DNA of 19,637 bases, taken from the NCBI RefSeq assembly GCF_030530965.1, contig NZ_JAUMTY010000042.1, positions 1 through 19,637 on the forward strand, in the 5' to 3' direction. Below are positions 7,666 through 14,328 of this stretch, piece after piece. The DNA is from Corynebacterium sp. Lineage in GTDB: Bacteria > Actinomycetota > Actinomycetes > Mycobacteriales > Mycobacteriaceae. Below the pieces are notes generated by a model. That model was not told where the DNA came from. It made no database searches and was given only the letters and a program-made list of their open reading frames with translations. Every line of letters starts with the position of its first letter. Position 1 is the stretch's first letter. Both the position numbers and the translations under genes were made by a program.

Positions 7666-7953
7666 ATGCTTCCTCAGATCCACAACCTGCCCACCCCCAC
7701 TATCCAGTCTTGGGAATGGCAACGGCATGGATCATGCCGAGACACAGACGCATCCCTCTTCTTTCACCCGGAAGGCGAACGAGGACGCGCCCGTGCAGCC
7801 CGCGAGCACGCTGCAAAATTGGTATGCGCAACCTGCCCCGTTATTAACCAATGCAGAGAACACGCACTCTCTGTGGGCGAGACCTACGGTATTTGGGGCG
7901 GACTGAGCGAAAGCGAGCGCGACGCCATCGCGCGAACCCACGCCCGCGTTTAG
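7666..7953 (+). CDS. whiB3: WhiB-family iron-sulfur transcriptional regulator (WhiB3/WhcB type)
   Basis: 95-residue Wbl protein. It has the four [4Fe-4S]-binding cysteines Cys24, Cys54, Cys57 and Cys63 in the C-xn-C-x2-C-x5-C pattern (GSCRD, then CATCPVINQC). After these come the G-(I/V)-W-G-G turn (GIWGG, 75-79) and a short basic C-terminal end (ERDAIARTHARV) that contacts DNA. Wbl proteins sense redox changes or nitric oxide through the cluster and bind region 4 of the main sigma factor (known). The ATG start is preceded by GGAGGAG three bases upstream, a strong ribosome site. The position next to sigD matches whiB3 (Rv3416) of M. tuberculosis and whcB of C. glutamicum; the symbol rests on this synteny. 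The family call is certain, the subfamily less so. Confidence 0.9.
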   Translation: MLPQIHNLPTPTIQSWEWQRHGSCRDTDASLFFHPEGERGRARAAREHAAKLVCATCPVINQCREHALSVGETYGIWGGLSESERDAIARTHARV

Positions 7954-8009
7954 GCTCTATCCTTTCCGACTGGCCCCAGCTGTCCTCCCCTGCTGCTCTA
8001 CACGGTCCG

Positions 8010-9176
8010 TTACCCTTCCCAAATCTGAAGGTCCGAACCGTCGCCTTTCTTATCTTCCGGCCGCAACACAACCACAGCCGATTCACGCGACAAGCCGCAC
8101 ACCTGGAGCAAGTCCACAATGATGGACCTCGCCTGCGCCATCACAACAATGCCCGAAATACCGGACTTCTCACCATGATCCCCCGACGTCACCGCCGCAG
8201 TATTCTTCAGCTGCTCAATCACGGCGGGCAAACGCTGAGCCTCATGAAGCTTCCCCGATTTCCCCTGCTCAGCGAAGATCGATTCTAATTCGGTACAGGC
8301 ATGCGCCAAGGCGTCCAAAATAACTGGAATACGCTCATCAATGTCTTTCTGGTCCGAAATAATCGTGGCCGCCCGGCGCGCAAGAACACGCGAGTTACGC
8401 ATCGTGTTATCCACCGGCGACAAAATCTGGCTCATTTTCCGCATGTCACGGCGGGCACCCCAATAAAACGGCGACACCGCGGCAACTTCCGTACCGCCCT
8501 GAACAGCAGCGATCATGGCATTAATGCGCGCCTGGGTTCCTCGGGCGGATACTAACGCGTCGGACACCACCCCGACGTCGTTACTCCGAAGACCGCGCGA
8601 CACGGTGTCAAGAACATGCCCCGCGTGGCCGATCACCCGGCTTACTTCGCGTCGCGCCGGGCGGATGGCGCTATTGGGCACCAGTGCGATCACCATGATC
8701 CCGATGAGACCACCGACCAGAGCGTCGATCATTCGAGTGATCCCGCCCATCGTTCCCGGGGGCATAATCGTCGCTACTAAGACGGCAGAGCATGTCGCCT
8801 GAATGGGAGCCAGTGGGGATTTGTCGAGAAATAACGCGGCTGCCAGAGCGCACGCCACGGTGATGGCGATTTGCCAGGATCCGGTTCCGATGTGGGAGAT
8901 CATGATGTCGCCGATACCGATTCCCAGGGAGACCCCCATGACTAGTTCGACCGACCGGCGCAACCGACCGACGGTGCTGGTACCGAGCGCGATCACCGAC
9001 GCCATGGGGGCGAAGAACGGTTGCGGGTGGCCGATCACATGGTGCGCAAACCAAAATGCGATCCCGGCGGCCACCGATCCTTGGATCACGATCATCTTGC
9101 CGTCGCTGAGCCGTTCTACGCCGTGGAAATGGTTCACACATAAGAAAATACGGCACGGCAGGGGAAAATCGGCCAC
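8010..9176 (-). CDS. FUSC-family (aromatic acid exporter-like) membrane protein
   Basis: 388-residue protein with an N-terminal membrane domain and a cytosolic helical half. Hydrophobic segments lie around residues 28-45 (IVIQGSVAAGIAFWFAHHVI), 52-70, 78-95, 100-115 and 145-165. The phrase GHPQPFFAPMASVIALG is typical of FUSC/ArAE-type proteins, whose characterised members export aromatic acids; the substrate here is unknown. Residues 170-388 are soluble, helical and charged. The start is GTG at 9176 with no clear ribosome site, so a somewhat later start is possible since conservation begins near residue 22. It converges on whiB with a 56-nt gap and diverges from the DedA gene. Confidence 0.8.
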   Translation of the reverse strand: MADFPLPCRIFLCVNHFHGVERLSDGKMIVIQGSVAAGIAFWFAHHVIGHPQPFFAPMASVIALGTSTVGRLRRSVELVMGVSLGIGIGDIMISHIGTGSWQIAITVACALAAALFLDKSPLAPIQATCSAVLVATIMPPGTMGGITRMIDALVGGLIGIMVIALVPNSAIRPARREVSRVIGHAGHVLDTVSRGLRSNDVGVVSDALVSARGTQARINAMIAAVQGGTEVAAVSPFYWGARRDMRKMSQILSPVDNTMRNSRVLARRAATIISDQKDIDERIPVILDALAHACTELESIFAEQGKSGKLHEAQRLPAVIEQLKNTAAVTSGDHGEKSGISGIVVMAQARSIIVDLLQVCGLSRESAVVVLRPEDKKGDGSDLQIWEG

Positions 9177-9298
9177 TGCGGGGAAGAATGCGGAAAATCA
9201 GGTGCCCACACACCCCGCGCCCTTTACCACTCATGACCTGCATCGTGATGCCCCATTAAGGAATTTCACAGCAAATTCACGGTTTCGGAGTCAAAAGG

Positions 9299-10255
9299 AT
9301 GGATCGGTACCAAGTATGCTGTGGGATCATGAGTGCACTGACCGCTGTCGACCTCACTGTTCTTACCCAAGCGTTCACTATGGGTGGCACAGGGGTAAAA
9401 ACATTCGCTTCCGCCGCTCTTGCTAACGGCACACACATGCTTGCCGACGCTGCTACGTCGGCCCGAGCAACCCTAGCGGCCTCTGCCGACCTGGTGCCGC
9501 AGCTGCGCACCAACATCCTCGCTCAGGCGAGTGAGACGGTGACAGCAGCTCCGAAACTGCTGGACCCGATGTACTGGCTGGGTGCCGATAGCCCCTTCGG
9601 GCACCTGATTCTCCCCGGCCTGGGGCTCATTATTTTCGTGGAAACCGGCCTTGGGTTCCCCCTCCTCCCCGGCGATTCCCTGCTGTTCACCGCGGGTATG
9701 CTGGCTAACCAGCACAATGGGTTTGCTCCCGTGTGGCAGGTGCTTTTGGTCGCGATCGCCTGCGCTATCGCTGGTGATCAGTCCTCGTATTGGATTGGTA
9801 GGAAGCTCGGTGACCGTATCCGGAAACGTCCCGACGGGCGCATCTTTAAGAAGGCCTATATCACTGAAGGCGAGGCGTTCTTTAGGAAATGGGGGGCGCT
9901 GGCTGTGATCCTGTGCCGGTTCGTCCCGATTGTCCGCACCTACGCTCCTATGACTATCGGCATGGCGCGCATGAACTATGCCCGCTTCTTCCTTTTCGAC
10001 ATTTGCGGCGGTTTCCTGTGGGCTGGCGGTGTGACGGTTCTCGGCGTGTGGTTGGGTAGTTTCACCTTCGTGCGCGAGAATATCGAGCTGATCTTCCTGG
10101 CGATCGTGTTCATTTCTATCCTGCCGGGGATTATCGGCGCGATTAAGAAATCACGTGCGTCGAAGGGAGCTGCTACTAGCGACGATTCTGCTGCTCCGCT
10201 GGCTGCACGGGATGCTAAAGAGACGCTGCACGAGCGCGAAGCTAGTGAGTCATAA
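9299..10255 (+). CDS. DedA-family membrane protein
   Basis: 318-residue polytopic membrane protein of the DedA/VTT group, whose members act in lipid carrier or phospholipid translocation and membrane homeostasis. Family marks are FVETGLGFPLLPGDSLLFTAG (113-133), GDQSSYWIGRKLGDRI (159-174), then KWGALAVILCRFVPIVRTYA (197-216) with the conserved RF-x-P-x-x-R-T core, and a last membrane helix at about 263-283 followed by a basic, Ser/Ala-rich cytosolic tail. The first ~90 residues are a poorly conserved extension ahead of the DedA core (YWLGADSPFGHLILPG). ATG at 9299 follows GGAG nine bases upstream; the ATG at 9329 is an alternative, as TATGCT (9315-9320) could be the -10 of a leaderless message starting there. 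Confidence 0.88.
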   Translation: MDRYQVCCGIMSALTAVDLTVLTQAFTMGGTGVKTFASAALANGTHMLADAATSARATLAASADLVPQLRTNILAQASETVTAAPKLLDPMYWLGADSPFGHLILPGLGLIIFVETGLGFPLLPGDSLLFTAGMLANQHNGFAPVWQVLLVAIACAIAGDQSSYWIGRKLGDRIRKRPDGRIFKKAYITEGEAFFRKWGALAVILCRFVPIVRTYAPMTIGMARMNYARFFLFDICGGFLWAGGVTVLGVWLGSFTFVRENIELIFLAIVFISILPGIIGAIKKSRASKGAATSDDSAAPLAARDAKETLHEREASES

Positions 10256-10272
10256 TCTCGCCGAATCATGAA

Positions 10273-10310
10273 AGGCATGGCGCGGGAGCGTCACAACCGA
10301 CGCCATGCCT
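10273..10310 (+). terminator. hairpin downstream of the DedA gene
   Basis: AGGCATGGCG (10273-10282) and CGCCATGCCT (10301-10310) form a perfect 10-bp stem with an 18-nt loop, starting 18 nt after the DedA stop codon. No T-run follows, so termination is likely but not textbook; the stem could also be the first of the repeat-rich hairpins that continue to the right. Confidence 0.5.
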
Positions 10311-10311
10311 C

Positions 10312-10602
10312 CAAAGTCACAAACAAACTGACAAAAACTTCGAGCAAAGTCACAAAACTTCGAGTTAAGTCTTAAAGTTTTGCATATTTGGCGTGAATTA
10401 CGGTGCTCAGTGTCACTTTGTGAGAGTTTGTGGGGGTAAACACCCGCAAAGTGACAAAAGTTACAAACGCATTTGTAGTTTAAAAATGCCTTCTGAACTG
10501 CGCTTTTATAGTTTCCAAACTATGAAACTGTCACTAAACTGTCAAAAGTGTCACTTTTTGTCAGTTTGAATGTAACTTTGTGCAAATTTCAGTGAGAGTT
10601 TG
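10312..10602. repeat. cluster of short direct and inverted repeats (GTCAC/GTGAC family)
   Basis: Directly visible: CAAAGTCACAAA at 10312 and 10345; AAAACTTCGAG at 10334 and 10354 (20-bp period); inverted pair TGTCACTTTG (10411-10420) / CAAAGTGACA (10447-10456); GTGAGAGTTTG at 10420 and 10592; ACTTTGTG at 10415 and 10575; ATAGTTT-CC-AAACTAT at 10508-10523; and a 32-bp near-perfect palindrome at 10536-10567 with one mismatch and one bulge. The stretch has no open frame of note. The recurring word resembles an iterated binding site; an origin-like iteron set, the end of a mobile element and a structured untranslated RNA are all possible. It marks the border between core genes and the defence region. 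Confidence 0.6.
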
Positions 10603-10761
10603 CAGCACTTTCCACGCCTAAAAATAAAATAAAAAGCGTTATCGCGCCCTAGGTGGCTCGCAAAACAACAGCATGGAAGCCACCCACATCGTGAAAGACA
10701 ATTCTAATGGCCGGCCCAGTCAGATAAATTAGTAACTGTTAATCTTGGCTGTAACACTTAG
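10603..10761. other. non-coding stretch between repeat cluster and gene remnant
   Basis: No gene is seen. The stretch contains an A-rich run around 10620-10636 and an inverted repeat GGTGGCT (10652-10658) / AGCCACC (10678-10684) with a 19-nt spacer. Nothing here resembles a tRNA or an insertion-sequence end that I can recognise. Confidence 0.5.
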
Positions 10762-11104
10762 AATGCTCTGTCCGTGCCCCTGCTCAGCGTCAAAACAATC
10801 AAAGAATAAGTAAAAGCTCCCGCTGAACGCGAAGACTATGGTGACGAGCTGCTCTTCAATCTTCTTTCAACATACGACCACTCCAGCAATAGCCTCACCC
10901 GCCTCCGCAATGGATCATCAACGTAGCTGAGGATCCCACTCGAGAATACGCACAAAGGAATGTCGTGTACTACCGCAACATCTCAGATTCCGTTGAGGCA
11001 CGAGAACAGAATTTTTCCCGATCACACAGATCGATAAGTACTACGCCTTCTTCTTGCCTGGGGCGAGAATGGAAAAGCCCAACCCACCAATGAAGTTCCG
11101 ATAA
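10762..11104 (+). pseudogene. decayed gene remnant of unknown family
   Basis: Three consecutive open pieces on the plus strand read as good protein when joined. Piece 1 (10762-10920) contains REDYGDELLFNLLSTYDHSS and LTRLRNGSS, with an in-frame TAA at 10807-10809. Piece 2 (10920-11013) is shifted by one base and gives NVAEDPTREYAQRNVVYYRN. Piece 3 begins in a T5 run at 11012-11016, again shifted by one base, and gives FFPITQIDKYYAFFLPGARM and EKPNPPMKFR before TAA at 11102-11104. The protein-like composition across three frames is strong evidence of an old gene. I do not recognise the family. No start is seen, so the 5' part is lost or unrecognisable. It faces the DUF3644 remnant and meets it at about 11041-11104. 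Confidence 0.6.
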
Positions 11105-11431
11105 CCAATAAAAACCTGGAGATTCACTCGTACACCGTCACCATCAACCGTGTCGGGCCAGAGGTGATGTTTATCCATATCTGCCATGCAGCGCTCCAGA
11201 GACAACGACCTATAGTCCTCGCCGCCCTTCTTCTTGTAGAAGATGTTCTTCTTGGCCTGACGGAAAGCAGCTTTGAAGATGAGTTCCCCGGCGTTCACAA
11301 CGAGAACAGTCACGACTTACTCTCGATTGGTCGTCTGCGGCTTGTTGCAAATCTCGATTGCGGCGAGCATAGCAGTGCGCGAGTTGTCAGAGAGTTTATT
11401 GTACGAGATGTCTGGCCTAGCCCTTAGTCAC
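11041..11431 (-). pseudogene. DUF3644-like gene, broken and truncated
   Basis: Last gene of the defence operon. GTG at 11431 lies 23 nt after the helicase stop and is preceded by GAGAGAG. The frame VTKG hits TAG at 11419; dropping one base opens RPDISYNKLSDNSRTAMLAA and IEICNKPQTTNRE, then an in-frame TAA (11317-11319), then VVTVLVVNAGELIFKAAFRQ and KKGGEDYRSLSLERCMADMD. This pattern (a serine/alanine helix, EIxNKP, NAxELxxKA, KK-G, SL-x-C) matches my knowledge of DUF3644 proteins. The piece ends in VNLQVFIGYRN; family members normally continue YRN-xxx-H, a HEPN-like RxxxxH signature, whereas here unrelated residues follow to the stop at 11041. The downstream half of the gene is missing. Not functional as read. 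Confidence 0.6.
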
Positions 11432-11454
11432 ATCTCTCTCAACAACGACCACCG

Positions 11455-14328
11455 TCAATTGACCTCCCAGTTAATGCTAAAGAGTTCACGGCGATTTTCA
11501 GAGGCGTTGAGAGCGTCACGGGCATTGTCGAGATATTCCTCAGACTCGTCACGTAACCGGTTCCGCTCGGTTCTGTACTCGTCTTCGGAGTCATCGATCT
11601 TACGCCGCCACTGTCGGGCTTCATGCCTGAGCTTGAGTTCCTCGGCGGCGCTGGAAGCCTTGCGGGCGGCCTTGTTCGCTGCGGTTTCCTTGGCCTGGTA
11701 TTCGCGAATCTTCGCGTCAAACTTCGCTTTGTGGTCCAAGCGAGCCGCTTCGATGAGTTCTTCCTGTTGGAGGAAAAACACTGCATTGCGGTCCTCCACA
11801 TCCTGGCCGAGCTCGGCAAGCTGTTCATTTAGCGCCTGCTCGAAACCGGTGTCCACCACAGGTTCCATACAAATGGCTGTGCAGTTTAAATCAAGGAGAT
11901 CCCGGATTTGCTCATGATCCATGGGTGTCCCGTCTTCAAGGAACCCAGCGGTAAGCAAGTAGGACTCTCGAAGCTGTTGTTTTCCTGCCCGCATGGTGAA
12001 CGTGACTTCTTCGATGCGCACCCGCCCGGACTTGCCGCTGAGCCGTTTTGCCACAGCCGTAGCGTGCTCGGAGCCATTGACTTGGAAGGTAAGACGCGCG
12101 GGCGGAGTGTCGTGACTCTTGGCATGGTCGATCACCCACGCGCACAAGTCGCTTGCATAGCGGTATTGGTGTGCTCCTTTGCGGGGCTCGGACTTGAAGT
12201 AATATTGGCCGACCGGGATACCGGTCTCGGGGGCATCGTGCAGGGCGAACTGAGTACCGGACTTGTTGAACGTGGCGATATCGCCGAGCTCATACCGTGT
12301 GACATCAATGAGGAGTCGCTCGAAGGCGTTGAGGACGACGCCGGTTTGAGCGTCGTAGGACTTGAGTTTGTCACGCACCTTCGGATCGAGGTTGTCGAAT
12401 ACCTTAGCCCGGGTCTTCTTCATCTCCCGGTTGATCTGCTTTGCATATTTCGCCTCGAGAGCGGTGAATGCAGCATCGATCTCGGTGGCGGTTTTGCAGT
12501 TGTCGAGAATATGGGCGATGTTCTTCTCGAAGTCCAGGCCGTCCTCGATCTGGCCGAGCACCTCGTCAGAGGCACCGAACACGGATGTGAACAACTCGAA
12601 CTTCTCAGTGAGCAGTTCGAGGATGCGCTCCTCGGCGAGATTACCTTTATTGGAAAAGTTGACGACCACAACGTTATGTTTCTGCCCAAATCGGTGAACA
12701 CGACCGATACGCTGCTCGATGCGTTGCGGATTCCAGGGCAGATCATAGTTGACCAGCATCGAACAGAACTGCAGGTTAATACCCTCCGCAGCAGCCTCAG
12801 TAGCTATCATCAGGCGCCCACGTTCACGGAACTCATCCACAAGGGCTTTACGACGATCAGCAGCAGGAATTCCAGTAACAAGGTCGCTCCCCTGGTTTTC
12901 CTCAAGCCAACGCTGATAAATGGCGTTTGCCTCGGCGCCGTTGTTGGTGCCATTGAATAACACCAAGCCGTCACCCCAACCTGCCTCCCGCAATGAACGA
13001 GCAAGATAGTCCTGGGTAACGGTCGAATCGGTGAAGATAATCGCTTTCTGAGGTGCCCCGATTTCACGCAACTTTGTAAAGCCCTGTTCGAGGGCATCAA
13101 CGAGCTTAACCGCTTTCTGATTGACCGTGATAGAGCGGGCAAGCTTCGCATACTCGCGTAGCTCTTCTACTTCACCGAGCATCTCTTTGCGCTGCCCTGG
13201 GTCAATAACCTCATTGCTTCCAGAAGCGTTTTCTGCTTCCTCACGCAGCTCACTAGTGATGTCTGGATCGGCAACAAAGCCACCGGCATCATTCCGGCGA
13301 CGCCCCGCCCACACTTCTGCCTCGAGCCGATCAGCAGTTTTTTCAAGAGTAGATGCGACAGCGTAGGACGAGGAACCCAGGCGTTTGCGCATGATGAGCG
13401 CCGACAGGTGGCGCTGTGACTTTGCGAACGCCCATAGGACCGGACGCTGCAAGTATTCGTTGATCTTGTCATACAACTCGACCTCCGCGTCGCTGGGGGT
13501 GAAGGCCACAGTTAGAGGCATACGCTCCGTGAAGCGAATATACTTATCGGCATCTTTGCGCAGCGTCCGCTTCGCCACGAGCGCGACGCGCTGGGCAAGA
13601 TCGTCGTTACCGACGCCGTCAGGATTATCGAGGTAGCGCTCTTTGAAAGCGTCGAGCGAGTGGAAATAGTTCGGGGAAAACACCGAGACGAGCCCGAAGA
13701 GTTCCTCGAGCCGGTTCTGAAGCGGGGTCGCAGTCAGCATGACGGTCTTGGTAGCGGCCTGGCAGATGCGTGCCACGTTCGCTGCGATCTTCGCTTGTCC
13801 AGTCCAATAGGAGCGCAGCCGATGGGCCTCATCGCAGACCACGAGATCCCAGGTGCGGATCAACTTCAAGGTCTGCGAACTGGCGAACTCGTACGAGCAG
13901 ATCAGAATCTGATCCCGAGCACCTGCACCGGTCAGCTCGTCAATGTTCGTGCGATCCAACAGCGAGGCAGGCAGGGCGAACTTTTCATCCAGTTCCTGCT
14001 TCCATTGCTGGCGCAGCGACGCCGGAGCAATAATCAGGATCCGCCGGCTTCGCAGTGCCCAATACTGGGAGATGACGATGCCAGCCTCAATCGTTTTACC
14101 GAGTCCGACCTCGTCGGCGAGGATCACGCCTTCCAAGAAAGGGGATTGCAGAGCGAAAAGAGCGGCGTCGATTTGGTGGGGTTTGGGGTCCACCTGGGCA
14201 TCGAACAGCAGCCCGGCGAGCTTGCCGACATGGTCTGACGCGTAGGAGCGGTCTAGCTCGTGGGCGTAGAGCTTGGCTTGATAGTCACTTAAAAGCTGCA
14301 ACGTTGGCCGCCCCGTTAGATTTCCCAC
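11455..14328 (-). CDS. SNF2/RapA-like helicase of the restriction operon
   Basis: 957-residue superfamily 2 ATPase. The first RecA domain has a Q-like motif KPHQIDAALFAL, Walker A DEVGLGKT (72-79), APASLRQQW (101-109), CDEAHRLR with DEAH at 166-169 and TATP at 199-202. The second RecA domain has KAIIFTDS, TEAAAEGINLQ (510-520) and QRIEQRIGRVHRFGQ (535-549). This is the SNF2/RapA pattern also found in the DISARM helicase DrmD and in helicases attached to type III-like R-M cassettes. The last 100 residues are strongly charged and probably coiled coil. The GTG start overlaps the end of res by 13 bases, implying translational coupling. Likely role: ATP-driven translocation or remodelling on DNA helping restriction; this is inference from context. 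Confidence 0.88.
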   Translation of the reverse strand: MGNLTGRPTLQLLSDYQAKLYAHELDRSYASDHVGKLAGLLFDAQVDPKPHQIDAALFALQSPFLEGVILADEVGLGKTIEAGIVISQYWALRSRRILIIAPASLRQQWKQELDEKFALPASLLDRTNIDELTGAGARDQILICSYEFASSQTLKLIRTWDLVVCDEAHRLRSYWTGQAKIAANVARICQAATKTVMLTATPLQNRLEELFGLVSVFSPNYFHSLDAFKERYLDNPDGVGNDDLAQRVALVAKRTLRKDADKYIRFTERMPLTVAFTPSDAEVELYDKINEYLQRPVLWAFAKSQRHLSALIMRKRLGSSSYAVASTLEKTADRLEAEVWAGRRRNDAGGFVADPDITSELREEAENASGSNEVIDPGQRKEMLGEVEELREYAKLARSITVNQKAVKLVDALEQGFTKLREIGAPQKAIIFTDSTVTQDYLARSLREAGWGDGLVLFNGTNNGAEANAIYQRWLEENQGSDLVTGIPAADRRKALVDEFRERGRLMIATEAAAEGINLQFCSMLVNYDLPWNPQRIEQRIGRVHRFGQKHNVVVVNFSNKGNLAEERILELLTEKFELFTSVFGASDEVLGQIEDGLDFEKNIAHILDNCKTATEIDAAFTALEAKYAKQINREMKKTRAKVFDNLDPKVRDKLKSYDAQTGVVLNAFERLLIDVTRYELGDIATFNKSGTQFALHDAPETGIPVGQYYFKSEPRKGAHQYRYASDLCAWVIDHAKSHDTPPARLTFQVNGSEHATAVAKRLSGKSGRVRIEEVTFTMRAGKQQLRESYLLTAGFLEDGTPMDHEQIRDLLDLNCTAICMEPVVDTGFEQALNEQLAELGQDVEDRNAVFFLQQEELIEAARLDHKAKFDAKIREYQAKETAANKAARKASSAAEELKLRHEARQWRRKIDDSEDEYRTERNRLRDESEEYLDNARDALNASENRRELFSINWEVN

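Noticed and set aside
10312..10602. CRISPR array
   Set aside because: The repeats are short, unequal and unevenly spaced, partly inverted, and there are no cas genes in the window.
10620..10660. Intrinsic terminator for the defence operon on the minus strand
   Set aside because: There is a T-rich run on the minus strand, but the preceding stem is only about three base pairs.
11908..12960. Plus-strand frame of 350 codons opposite the SNF2 helicase
   Set aside because: Shadow frame; the minus strand has all helicase motifs over the same bases.
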